The notes below the pieces were generated by a model. It was not told the origin of the DNA. It searched no databases and was given only the letters and a program-made list of their open reading frames with translations. Shown here one piece after another: positions 22,951 to 35,243 of a DNA stretch of 64,000 nt; position 1 is the first letter of the stretch; each line of letters begins with the position of its first letter. The position numbers and the translations under genes were made by a program. This stretch comes from Dillenia suffruticosa (lineage: Eukaryota > Streptophyta > Magnoliopsida > Dilleniales > Dilleniaceae): NCBI GenBank assembly GCA_033439265.1, contig JAVTVX010000017.1, positions 5,117,001-5,181,000 of the forward strand, read 5' to 3'.

Positions 22951-24279
22951 AATGCTAGTGTTCTGGAAGGAATTGGAGATTCGTCTTTTTAGGGGTAGAT
23001 GATGGTTCATTCAGCAGTAAAGCTGACAGCATACATTCAACTGAAAGAAAAAGAAAAGAAGTTGCCGATCCTTGAAAATGAAAAAAAAGGAAATTGTGAC
23101 TAACTGCATGTAGATATATATGGAATCCTCCCCCCTCCCCCCCCCCCCCCCGGGAAAAAAAAATTGTGACAAAAAGTATACTGTAATTATGAGTATCTCT
23201 TAACTACTACGTGTGTATAGGTTGCCTGTCAATTATGTGTTGAAAGTATGTGAATAATGACTTCTTTTTCTTTCTTTCTATTTTTTTTTAGGAAAAAGTT
23301 TATGCTACAAAAGCTTCGGCAGTGATGCCCCTAGGCAGCATCAAACCGGAACTGTGTAACACTCTCATGAAAGCCCTATTAATTGAATTTGGGGTTTGGT
23401 AGTCGTCTACGACCGTTTCAAACAATTGAGGTTATATTTAGTGGAGTTTTAAGAAAATTCTTTCAGTACAAATAATTATTAAAATAATAATTTTACTTAT
23501 TTTTGTGAAAATGTTGATTTCTAACATTAATCCAATGCTTTCTACAAATAATAGTTAAAAAATGTTACAACTAGAATAATACAAAATAGAGATAATTCTA
23601 GCTAAATTAAGGTTTTTCAAACAAGATCCGAGGAAAAATTGCATAGGATCATTAGGTCTAGAAAGCACTAGAAGAGACGAACAGAAAAAATAAAGCGGTC
23701 CCAGAGGAGGAGCAAAGAACCTGCTATGAACCCTAAATCAATTCCTCTTGAAGAAAACTAATGTTGCTTGCATATTGGCCCTAAGTTGTGTATAATGGCT
23801 TGGCAGTTTCATATTGACCAAATACAATACAAGGATTTTGCAATTTATTTGAAACTCTTGGCACGAGGCAGCACAAGATATAAGCTACAAACTGTGTTCA
23901 GGTCATTAAGAGGCCGAAGCAACAGCATCAATGGCATGAGAACACAAAATTTTCCATTTCCAATCAATCTCAAGCAGAGTCTAGTGCTCACAAGATGAAA
24001 CATTATAAGGGACCAGTTGGTCTAGCCCCTTATACTCGAGAAAATGTGTTTACTATGATAAGTTTTTGAATACAGATTACAGAAGTAAATGGAATGCCTG
24101 AATGTGCGCGAAAGCAAAATTAATGGAACTTGATGCCAAAGGGGTTTTGTTTTTCCTGGGCAGAAAAATGAAGATATAAACCCTTAGCAAGAGTTTCACT
24201 GACTCGGTCAAAAGGCAGGATGTCCAAGGGAACTTGAATGCCTTTTACAAAACATGAGTTCAGATTTGTGTGCCCAAAG
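22951..24279. other. Convergent intergenic region, 3' UTRs of PPR gene and GrpE
   Basis: No gene seen. It contains a poly-C tract followed by GGG and A-run at 23130-23163, a T-run at 23281, and moderate AT-rich sequence. The two flanking genes converge here, so both 3' UTRs are expected within it. Confidence 0.5.
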
Positions 24280-26610
24280 CTATCTTTCATCAACTCCAGC
24301 AGCTGTAGCCGGTTGCCCAGTTGAGGTCTCATCGTGGACAGAGGCTTTCTTTCTTCCGGGGCCTGCCGAGACTTTAACCATTGCTGGTCTCAGCAGTCGG
24401 TCCCCAAGGAGAAAGCCACGTCGAAATTCCTCAATTATGACCCCTTCCTTGTGCTCTTGAGACTCCTCACGTGCAATGGCCTCATGCAACTGTAACAGAA
24501 GGTCCAACCAAAGGACTTCAATACATAGCGACAAAGTACAAAATTATCTTAATCTCAAGCCCTCTCTTTGATCAACCTTCTAATCATGTCAGCTAATATA
24601 TTATTATGCTAAGCTAAGATGAAAATTCCAGCTATTCAACAAGTGATTCTTGGTTCTGTACTCCCAACTAAACACTGAAAAGGTTATTATCTGCACTTTA
24701 ACAACTATGAAGTGATATACCAAAATTTCAATATTTGAATTTCTAGAAGAAGAAAGGAAAAGATAAGAAAAAATAGTGCAACTAAATTCTCCCCAAGGAA
24801 ATGAAAGCATCTTGCTTGCTTTTACCAAGAGGAGGCCGTAAACAGCAGACTAGGTTATCAATGCATTGGAGACAGTTTGCAAGCAACGATACCCATAGAA
24901 TCTATATTAATCACAGTGCAATGTAGTGCATAAGGCTCCTACTGAAGTAGTTCCTAGGTAAGGAAGATGTACTACAACCTTATCCTTGCAAGTGAAAAGA
25001 TTATTTTAGGGATTTCAAACTCATGATCACTAGCTCAAAGTGTAGAATTATCATTGTATCAAGACCATTTTGCTCACTATTTAAACATAAAGCAAATAAA
25101 AATATATTTGCATCAAATTATTCACTTACTGCGGGATTAAATGGCTTCCCAATGGTTGCTACAGCAGCTACATGCAAACTCCTCATGATCTCCACAAACT
25201 GCTTGTATATGCCTTGATAACTTGTATCAATCTTTTTTTCCCTTTCTGTTTCTGGTCTTAGTTGTTGCTTGGCTCTCTCAAAATTGTCAACCATTGGCAG
25301 AAGGGCCTCAATAACTTCCCCTTGGGCATCAGACCTTACTGTAAGCTTTTCTTTTTCAACCCTTTTCCTATAATTATCAAAATCTGCTTGCAGACGAATA
25401 AATTTTTCTTTCCCAGAGGTTATCTCCGCTGATAAAACAGAAACTTGCTGGACCAATTCAATTTTCTCTTTTTCTACCACATAAATCATAGCCTCAATAT
25501 CAGAAACAGTCACTGCATCTCCACTTAAAATTGCATACTTATAAGCTTCTACTAGTGCCTTCAAACTGGGAACATTTGCTTTGTCTTCAGACTGACTATC
25601 CTCTTCAGAATTTGCCTAACATAACAAATCAGTTCAACAACCATAAGCATAATCTTTATGCAGACAAAGATAAATAGCAGCAATATACAATATCGGTCCC
25701 AATTATTTGAACAACACAGAGAATAAAAAAGAAAATGACTGACTTTTCATGGATAATTCCGTGTCCACAGCAACATCTAGTAAGAAGTCCAACAAATCCA
25801 AATTATTTGCAAAAGATTTATTGAATTAAAAAGGCCAAGTGGCAAACCACCAAACCACATGTTTGCAGTGAAGAATGAGAGAGAAAAAAATGCGAGTACC
25901 ATACTTTAACATTTTACAAAAGGACTTGGGAATGAAATGCAGAGTCGCTCCCCACAGAGGACAACAAACGTGATAGTAGATAACGATGAGCCAAAAAGAA
26001 AGGAAACATATTAAAAAGAGAGTTGTCATAGCAAATCATGACATGAGACATATGAAAGCACATCGAGGTGATATTTAGGAAGGTCATCTTTTACTTATTC
26101 AAACCATCTGGCTACTCAGGTAGATGACACCACTTAATTTTCGGAAGGTGATGTTAATCAGAGAGAGAGAGAGAGAGAGAGTAGCAGTGGGATGACTTAA
26201 AAGTTTAATGTGTCTATGCAGTAGTAGGCAACTTGGATGAGATTTGGATTTGTGGTCATGGATAAGAAGTCTCACAAGCAGTCATTTAGAGCCCACTTAG
26301 AGCAAATGAGGCAAGTGTAATCTTGGGAAACAATCAACTGACAGGGCCACTCACGAGCAGTCATTTAGGGCCCACTTAGAGCAAATGAGGCAAGTGTAAA
26401 TTTGGGAGACAATCAACTGACAGGGCCACTTTTCTGAATTGAATACAAATACTGAAACATGCCACGGGTTTGTCGATTTTAGACCTTACCCCCTTTTTGG
26501 GGAAAAATCAGAGAGCTCCAGGGTCATCATTCTAAGAGTGTCTAACCACATGTGCAAGCAAGACCAACCACACTGAGAAGTCCAAATGCAAACACACAGA
26601 GTAAAATTGA

Positions 26611-26677
<67 letters not shown>

Positions 26678-27138
26678 ATTTCGGGATTAGGAAAGGGATA
26701 GATATATATATTTTGTAGCAAAATTAAATATAAATGTGAAGCGATGAAATATAATCTCCTCCACTATAACAAAGAAAAAAAACAGAAACCGTAAAGATAA
26801 CATTTCAATTGGCTTTTAAATGGAAACAAACACTATATGCAGAGCCGAGAGACAGCAAAAATGAACAAGAATAAAGCAGAGTTAGAGAGATGAATACTAA
26901 CCGAGGAGTCTTCAGCTGCGACAGCAAGCAAAGGTTTGAAACAACGGGTGCAAGGTGAAGAAACAGACAATGAAAACCCTAATTTGGACTTACGTGGTTG
27001 AAGTGAGAGAGACTTCAATTTTAGCGTTTTGGAGGGCTTAGGAAAGGCAGCACCTGAAACGATTACGGAATGAACATTGTTACAAGGAATGGAAGAGGAA
27101 GAGGAAGAGGAAGAAGAGGCGGAGAGAGAAAAGGCCAT
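24280..27138 (-). CDS. GRPE: GrpE co-chaperone, chloroplast-targeted
   Basis: Three exons, 27138-26902, 25615-25130 and 24489-24280, all in phase 0, give 310 residues. GrpE is the nucleotide exchange factor of Hsp70; plastid forms serve stromal cpHsc70. The first 75 residues are Ser-rich and basic with few acids (MAFSLSASSSSSSSS), a typical plastid transit peptide. An acidic linker (ANSEEDSQSEDK) follows, then the long GrpE helix (LQADFDNYRKRVEKEK) and LLPMVDNFERAKQQL. The beta-domain carries IGKPFNPALHEAI and ends with GDRLLRPAMVKVS plus a 20-residue tail. Intron 1 (25616-26901) holds a 79-bp tandem duplication and a long (TC)n tract. Plants usually have two plastid GrpE paralogues; position next to an SHM7-like locus suggests the CGE2 type, an inference from remembered Arabidopsis gene order. 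Confidence 0.93.
26272..26429. repeat. 79-bp tandem duplication in GrpE intron 1
   Basis: Two head-to-tail copies (26272-26350 and 26351-26429), both containing GCAGTCATTTAG and GGCAAGTGTAA, differ at only a few positions. The high identity implies a recent duplication. Confidence 0.9.
26611..26674 (+). repeat. (TC)n microsatellite in GrpE intron 1
   Basis: About 31 TC units with one CG interruption near the left end. A likely polymorphic marker. Confidence 0.95.
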
Positions 27139-29640
27139 GGAAGAAGGTCGAAGGGAAATGGGGTTAGTCGTAATCGTCTTCCCTTCCTCTTCCCCAGAAA
27201 ATTGATTTATCTGAATCTGAATCTGAATCGGACCCTACCCCTGCCCTAAATATTCGCCTTCCTGCCTTGTATCTGCCTTCCTGCCTTTTTTTATAGCACA
27301 CACGAGGAAAGCCGCCCTCACTTCCATTCGGTCGGAAGACCCGACCTCCATCGGGTTAAGTCGGGTTGTTCCCCTGTTCCCTTCGGCTTGCGGTCGACAA
27401 ACGCTGCGCAGTCATGACCCAACAACAAAGAAAAATAAAAATCAAAAAGAAAATATTATCTTCACAAAAATACAACAAATTATAATAATAATATTGGAAA
27501 ATTATGGTAAACGCATTTAAGCCCTCTCTGGATGTTTGCCTTTTGACAATTGCCGTAGGGCTGTACCCCTCTCAATGAATTAATAAAAAAAAAAATAGAA
27601 AACTGTATTAAAAGCCTTTTTTTTTTAACTTTTTTTTTCCATGTGGCGAGAATGAAAATACGATTTAAAAAAAAAAAAATCAAATTTTAAGGGGAAAAAA
27701 ATAGAAAGCTCCAGCCTTATCCAGAAAGAGAGAAGATGTCCGTAGGCATCTCGAGAATCATGTATGATTGCACATCCAATGCGTATATAACGAGGAGTTC
27801 CACAACCATCAAACCTTTTCTTTTTTTTTTTTTTTAAATAACATGAAAAATTTACAAGTGCATCAATGTGTAGATAAGGTTTTCGACCCTCGTGGGTACT
27901 CCATGACAGGCAATACCACCAACAAGATCAAGCATTGATGAGGACAAACCCTGTTCCCCAATTTGGGGCCTGAAACCACAGATTCCGGTCCCAAGAAAAT
28001 ATGAACCTTAATCGAAACTGTCCATATGGTTTCGATTTCGATCAGATATATAATAGAATCTGATGATTAAATTTTTTACCCCCTTCTTTCTCTTCAAATA
28101 TTTTTTAAGATTGTGTAAGGTTTCATTTAATTCATCAAAATAGAGAAAGGGGTCTCTCGAAGATCTTCAGATTAAAGCTTGAAGATCTCTTAAAGAAAGT
28201 CAGAAAGCCTCAAAAGAAAGCCGTCTGAAGATGGTATTATGACGATTGAAAGCTGCTTGATTATCTACAAGTTAAAAGTCGAATATCTAAAACCTTTGAC
28301 TGAGATGGTTATCTTCAAAAGAACAGAGAACAATCTTCAAGAACGACTTCAATTTGCAAAGAACAATAATCAACTTGCACAAAAATCATTGCAACAAAGA
28401 AAAATTTCAATTTGCTAAGAATGATCTTGAATTTCAACTTCAAATTTGAATTCAAGCTTGAAGATTTGAAAACCGCTTGAAGATGTTCAACTGAAGTTGA
28501 GATATCAAAATTGATGCTGAAACATTTAAGGGCAGAGGGAAAATTGAGATAGATACCCTTCCTTTAGATTTTTTTGACTCCCATCCCGTTTCATGGCCAT
28601 TGTCCATAATGTTTTTCGTCTTTGAAACTACAACGTCCAGTTTCAACTTTGAGAGGGACGGTCCTAGTCTGATCCCAGGCTGAACCAGCCTGAGTGTTGC
28701 CCCTGATGAGAATGATGTGCAGTGCAAAAGGGAAAAACCGCAATCAGATAACTAAAAAATTATCACATTGAGCTCAGTACCTCCAGTCCAAACCACCATT
28801 TGAAATCTCAATTACATTGTGTTCTCATCTGTTCAACTTCAACATCACCGCTCATCAGACTACAAATAGTTTTAAAGCCTTAAAAACACCCCAAGTCCTA
28901 AAGGATGGATGCCCTTCTGATTTCCAACATACCAACTAAAACAAACCAAACAGAGACAAGTTTCTAATGCATTTAGTTAGACCAAGATGATGTGGAGTCA
29001 GCTGTCTGCCTGCTGTTAGGACCTGCAAATTTGAGGGAGCAGAAAACATTAGGGGAACTTGGGGCCTTTTCAGTAAATTTGAGAGTTCGCATTTGACCAA
29101 TTAAGTGCCAAATATTAAGAGTTACTGGATAAAGTTATTTTAGAAGAAAAGAGGCATGGTGAAAAAAACCAAACGAAGCAACATCTTAGGAGTTAGACAG
29201 TCTTCAGCACACAGATATTCAGGATGATAACACCAATTAGCCAAGGACAAAAACATATGGAAGAACACCTACCTGCCTCGACTTTTTTGGGCTGGAGAAG
29301 TACGGTATCTAAAGTCATAGCACAAGTTGAAAGCTCATACAATCATATGCAATGCAAGAAAAATAACATGAAAAATAGAACTTTGATGATTGCACTTCTA
29401 ATTGTACATGTAGGGTTACTGGATGAGTAAATTTTTCAGATGATCATATTAATTGACCTCAAATAACCTTTTTTTTTTCCATAGAAAATTCTTTAGGATC
29501 ACGATCATAATGATAAGGACAAAAACTTCACCATCAAATCAACCAACATCTGATGGTTCCATCAATATTTGTAATTCCAATAAAACAATTGCGTACCTGT
29601 ACAGCACCTAATCTGCATCACAAATATCCAGCTGCTCACT
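27139..29640. other. Intergenic region between GrpE promoter and ARF17 3' end
   Basis: I see no gene. The left 150 bases carry CCTTCC-type pyrimidine tracts near the GrpE start on the minus strand. The middle (28130-28500) is a simple-looking stretch rich in GAAGATCT/CTTGAAGA words. The right 600 bases probably hold the ARF17 3' UTR on the minus strand. Confidence 0.5.
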
Positions 29641-30496
29641 TCATAAAGTACATGCTTCAACAGCTGGGACTCTTTGACATTCGACATCCAACCTCTCAAC
29701 AAGTTCCTTGTAAGGACGAGAAAGAGAAAGATCTAATGAATTATTCTCTGCTTCAGTTCCATTGTACTCCTTATTTCTGTCATCTTCAGCACAACCAATA
29801 TGATAACCATTTTCAACAGGCTGCTTTGTCTGAATGACCTTACCAAACAACTGAAAAGAGCTAATACGAACTCTTTCAGCAGAATTGCATCCCCGATTTC
29901 CTAGCTCAGAGCCATAGAAATGCACACTGGTTTGGCTATCTGGCGATAAGTTCTCTGACTGTGGACTACCAATATTCAGTTCGGTGGACACAGTTTGCAA
30001 CATTGATGCCATGTTACTGGCAGTGGTTGCACTGTCGGTGCATGCCTGAAGGGCACTTTCACCTAAAAAGTTGGAAATTTTCGATACACAAAACGCATCT
30101 TGCCTGGCTCCCTGCATGCCAGCAGGAAAAGTGTGATAATTCAACAAAGGAGGAGTCAATTGCCCCATCATTGAATTAGGTATCCCTGCCATAGGGTAGA
30201 ACAAATCTCCATCTCCATCTCCATCTCCATCTCCATCGGTCAGAGCCCCAAGATTAGAGGGAGCTCTGAATTTCTTAGCTGGGGGGAATGCATCATGAGG
30301 CGCTGTTGGCACATCATACTCAACTTGCCAAGGGCTTACTCTCTTCATATTTTGCAGAATTTCAGGTTCATCCCAAGTAATCTGTGATAGTCAACGGTCA
30401 TAGTAATCAAGCTTCAATTATCAAACTTCTGCTTAAAAAGCTGAGAATAAAGATATTCAACCATGTCTGGTAGAAAAACATCCTATCACTGTTAAC

Positions 30497-30556
<60 letters not shown>

Positions 30557-33500
30557 CAACACCCATCTGATTCGATGATGTCTCCCTAATTCAAGTCTTT
30601 TGGACATTCAATTCCATCATTTGGTATTAATTTCCAACCGAGCACATATTGCTTATAACTTGCTTAAACTGTTACAAACCAAACAAGCATGCATTTCCTA
30701 AGAAATTGGCAACAATACCACTTCTAGCAAAATACCCAACTACCATAATGAAAAAAAATCTTTCAATAATATACTCATTTAATAGTGACCAATCTATTTG
30801 TATTTCCAACTGTTACATGCAAATCCAGCCACTCTGGGAAGTAATCCCAAGGACTCTTTTCTACCAAATCTAAAGATTCTCCCAAACAAAGTGTAAAGTT
30901 ATATCATGTTAAGCTCTATGACTTAGCAATATCAATCAAACATCAAGAAAAAATTCCCTATTATTCAGCTAACATAACTACTCAAAGCACCAAACCCTTG
31001 CACATAAGTATCAAATCATTTATGACAACAAAGATATTCATGATTGACACCTTGTCTCATCAAAAAACTTTTAGAAATTCCTGTAAGAAGCCATCCATGC
31101 TCATATTCCATGTAAATAGAGATCTTAGCCTCAAAACTGCCGCACTTGTTTCAGCAGAATCAAATGTTAGGTAAATTTGACAACAGAAAAGAAACATACA
31201 TACTACAGTCACAGCATCTCTGCAGGAAATTTATATCAAAACAGAGTGGCACGACTTAGATGACAACACATTTAACCACATTCGAAACATAAGCATTCAT
31301 GCTTAACTCACAGCAAAAAGAAAGGTTTTTAACTAATTTAAGGAATAATCAGCCTATTGTCAATTAATATTCGACCTTCCCATGTCATAAGATGGCTTCA
31401 GTAGTGGAAGCCAAATGTGAAGGAAGATAAACAAAGTACAACAGAGCCCCCCTGTTGTGATGTAACCTCCAACAAGAGGGCAGCAGGCCAAGTGAGCTTG
31501 AAGCCTTAACCAGTGTCCATGCAACAGTGAAAGAAAGCTGTTAAGGAATTACTTGAGAATTAATGCTTTTAAAGATAGGAGGGGGCTGAAAAATATATGA
31601 TCAACACAAATGAGATAATTGAGACAAAGCGACATGGCACCATCTCAGTTAAAAAACTGCTTATTGCATAACTCAAAACAACTTGCCAGAAGTGAAATAA
31701 AAGGATGAAAAACCAGCCAATGCCACATAACCAGCAGCACAATACATATTCTACTTTATTAGACAAAACATGTTTTTTTAAACTACAAAACAAGCTTTTC
31801 CTTTTTCAAAATTTTTGTAAACACGGTAGAAAGAGAGAACTTTCTAAGCTTATAGGAACTCGTAAGCATGGTCTGATAAACATCTTCGCAGTCACAAAGG
31901 ATACATTGCAAAATAAGACATAAAAATTTAAAAATAGAAGCATAATTAGTTTCACCATACATTTACCAATTAACATATCAGTACTACAAACAGAAGGAAG
32001 AAAAAGGGATGGATCCTATATTTAAACTTTTCATTGTACTTTTCTGGATTGCTTCAGTTTCCTATACTGCCATAGAGCCCACAATGTCTAAAATTTCAAT
32101 TTTCCACCTCATATCGATCCATACATTTCCCACAAGAAGAAGGAAAGCGGAAAAGATTACTTTCACCAGTAAATTAGAATGCTATGTCCCAAGCAACACA
32201 ACTGTCAGTGTTGTGATCTCCATCACTCTAAAAGGAAAACCCATATTAGAAATGAACTTCACTGCTTAATTCTCTATCTTCTACCTTTTAGCGATTTTTT
32301 CCATTGGTGATAGCAGGAGAGAAACTTACTTCCAGTCACTCTTCAAAACTCAACACTGATGGTATCATATGACATCTACTAATCTAACAACACTCTATGG
32401 CATTCTAACAATCTATCCTTAAAGTGACAGAAAAGAACTCATTTAACACTGATCTCAACTCAACAAGCCTAACAATAATTACCATCTTAATTTATTAAAA
32501 AAAAATCCTTTGCACATGCCAATAAGCACATCCTTTCACAACTAAATATATTCTCTCAACTCTAACTTCCTAGCTTGTAGGCATCAACTCAATGGTCGCT
32601 TAACTCAGTTAAGACTTTGAAACTTCCAAAATAAAGAATGGCCTCCATTTGACTCGATCATTAATAGCATGAGAAATCATTAATGCTGCCAACCATAGTA
32701 AAAACTCCATTCTGAAGAAGACCAAAGATGAGGCAGCTCCTAAATTAACCAAAAAAAAAGGTGGATACGACCCCAATGCCATAACATTTAAACAAAGGCA
32801 TTCAAGGCAACTGGTAGTCAATATATCCTTAAATCACCCAACCTACACCTAGAATAAATGCAACCTGTTAAATTACTCAAAACAATACAACAACAATGAA
32901 TCTATAAGAACCAGAAAATAAACCCTAAAAAGCCAAAATATACCTGAAGCATCCGCCAAGGAGAGCCACGCCATGGCCCATTTTCTGGAACAGAAACAGT
33001 CGAAACTGTGCCCAAGGACCACGTCAATCTCGACAAATCCTCAGTCTCCACAGCCATCTTAATCCTAGTCCCTGCACTCCACATCACCTTCATTGACTCC
33101 TCCACCGTCTCCGCCTTCACCACGAAATCCGCCGACCCCGCCTTGGGATAATACACAATCTCGAAAGCCATTCCCTGCGCTGCAAGCTCAGCTGCATCCG
33201 CGACCGCCTCTGCCGATACTTTCCCTTTCTTACTTACATCATCATCCACCTTATTCACTCTCACATTAGCCCCACCAACCTGACAATTCCACTTCACACA
33301 GTCACGCGAATTGGACCGCGACGCTCTTCGAATTCCGACGAACATTTCCGACTTCTTATTCTTCATGAAAACAACCGAATCTCCGGCAATTAGCTTCTTG
33401 CTATTCACAAACTTGCTCCAACCAGTAGTCAACAAATGCCTTCTCGGCGTCCCGCGATAAATGTGACGAAATTCCCAGACTGTTCCATGAATATCCCGAA

Positions 33501-33945
33501 TCGAAATCGTCTGAACCGGCGGCTCAGCTTGGTAGTTCAGCGGCGGGAAAATCGAATCGGCGCAGAACCGAGGAACCGAGAATCCTCCGCCATTATTCGC
33601 ATCGGACGGAGTCAAAATCTTCGCAAATGAAACAACCTTGTCACCATCATCACTACTTCCTTCACCGTCATTGTTGGGTGAGAACCAAGCACTGGATCGG
33701 AAACCGATAGGTTGAAGACGAATCTTAGCAAAGATTTCGTCGGTTTCTGGATTGGCAAGGAAATGGACGGAAGTGACGACAGAGTGAACATAAGGATTGG
33801 AGAGAACACGAGAAGAGAAACCAGGAGGTGACGAAGACTGCTCGGAATGGCCTTGAGGAAAGTAGAAAACCCTGGAATGGACGGTTGGGATTTGAATAGA
33901 AGATCCTGCGCATGCTTTCCAGATAGTAGGGTCTACAGAAGACAT
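29641..33945 (-). CDS. ARF17: Auxin response factor 17 (class C ARF)
   Basis: Two exons, 33945-32944 and 30381-29641, join in phase 0 across a 2.56-kb intron and give 580 residues, close to Arabidopsis ARF17. The N-terminal dimerisation region ([11 protein letters not shown]) is followed by a B3 DNA-binding domain at about 105-208, with the class C signature [17 protein letters not shown] and [13 protein letters not shown]. The ancillary domain ends at [16 protein letters not shown]. There is no C-terminal PB1 domain, as expected for ARF17, so it should not pair with Aux/IAA proteins by that route. The middle region contains a (DG)n repeat and the miR160 site. Near the end, LDLSL at about 550-554 fits an EAR-type LxLxL repression motif. 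ARF17 is a transcriptional repressor in auxin-dependent root, anther and leaf development. A (CT/GA)n tract lies in the leader upstream of the start. Confidence 0.96.
30101..30121 (-). promoter_or_regulatory. miR160 target site in ARF17 mRNA
   Basis: The plus strand here matches the mature miR160 sequence I know with one C-for-T difference at position 15, which gives a G:U wobble on the mRNA. The codons specify [10 protein letters not shown]. This is the canonical cleavage site shared by ARF10, ARF16 and ARF17, and the seed side is perfectly complementary. Confidence 0.96.
30205..30237 (-). repeat. Coding hexanucleotide repeat in ARF17
   Basis: Five ATCTCC units on the plus strand encode alternating Asp-Gly ([14 protein letters not shown]). 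It lies in the disordered middle region and keeps frame, so unit-number changes would be tolerated. Confidence 0.9.
30499..30552 (+). repeat. (GA)n microsatellite in ARF17 intron
   Basis: About 27 perfect GA units roughly 120 bases inside the 3' end of the intron, near the acceptor on the minus strand, where it reads as a CT tract. Confidence 0.95.
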
Positions 33946-34023
33946 TGTTTGATCCTTGGGGTTTTAGAGAGAATGAGAGAGAGATAGAGGAATTTCTTAG
34001 GGTTTCTAAAATACAGTTTTCGT

Positions 34024-34058
<35 letters not shown>

Positions 34059-34598
34059 AGTGAGTTTTCTGAACAAGCTGGAGACTGTTGAGGAGGGATG
34101 AGGGAGGAGGGAGGAGAGAGAGTGGCGTATTGGAGTCGGAGAATGGGCAGGGATAGGAAGGAAAGGGAAGATGAAAAGAAATTGACACTACTTTTGTCAC
34201 GAAATTACAACTATGTCCCGTAGATGTTGCTTGATAATTACTGAAAACTCAGCAACAAGAAACGGTCTTCACCATTGATCCCGTAGATGTTGTAACTGCA
34301 TGATGAAAAAAGAATCTATCAATATTACGCGCCTTTTGCTAGTCGTGTATGCACGCTCTGCACAACACATCTGGGAGGGGTATTATATTATTTCTGTCAG
34401 TGAAAAACAATCAACGAATCAGTTGGGTAAGATTTGTCGAGAGGCGGTTGGATGAACAACAAATTCGAAAGGAGTGGAGGGATTGAAGGAGACGGAGAGG
34501 GGGCGGAGAGTTGAGGGAGGGAGATGACAAATATCAAAAGTGCAAATTGTAGCCCACGGCCTACCTAGGAGTACTTTTTATTTAGGGTTTTTTTTTAG

Positions 34599-34629
<31 letters not shown>

Positions 34630-35243
34630 CCTCTCTCTCTCAACCTAGTCCACAGTGTCGTGTTGGGGTTGGGCTAGAGTTTTCGTGCAAGTAAGCATTT
34701 ATTTTTCTCTTAGGCTTCTATTGCGAGCAAACCATAACATTTCCGTTACCATCAAATTGAAAAACATAACATCAACTATGATTCTCATTTGTCATGCCAA
34801 ACCATTTTAATAATAAAACCCTCAAAAGTGCAAAATTGTAGTCAAAGCTAATCAAATGCATTTCAACCAACAGGGTAGAAAATACAAAATACAAAGATGA
34901 TATTTTGTTGCTAACAGGAACTATGTTCTACATTCAAATTGTTCAGGAGATTCCAAAGGACTTTAGGCAAAAACATCATGGCCAGGAAGGAGTAAACCAA
35001 AATAGAATAAGATAAAACACTCATCGGGTAACGACATAAGTCCAAATGCCACATCCCAGTACATAAAATGGACAACGACACCAATATAACACCATTGAAT
35101 TTTCAATTATAGGCTAGAAATACCGTCTGGCATTTAACTAAAGACATCGCTTTAACTCGTAAAAATATAACAAAACATAACAGAAGCAATAGGAAATCAT
35201 AAAGCAGCGCACCAGCCAACCATAGCAAGATAGTAGAGGAGGA
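33946..35243. other. ARF17 leader/promoter and eIF5 3' UTR
   Basis: The left part contains a (CT)n tract at 34025-34057 about 80 bases upstream of the ARF17 start, reading GA on the mRNA-sense strand, and then purine-rich sequence. A poly-T tract lies at 34601-34629. The right part, from about 34750 to 35243, is plain AT-rich sequence expected to be eIF5 3' UTR. No extra gene seen. Confidence 0.5.

Noticed and set aside
32009-32269. 86-residue frame inside the ARF17 intron
   Set aside because: It has no domain, no conserved splice context and ordinary intronic base composition.
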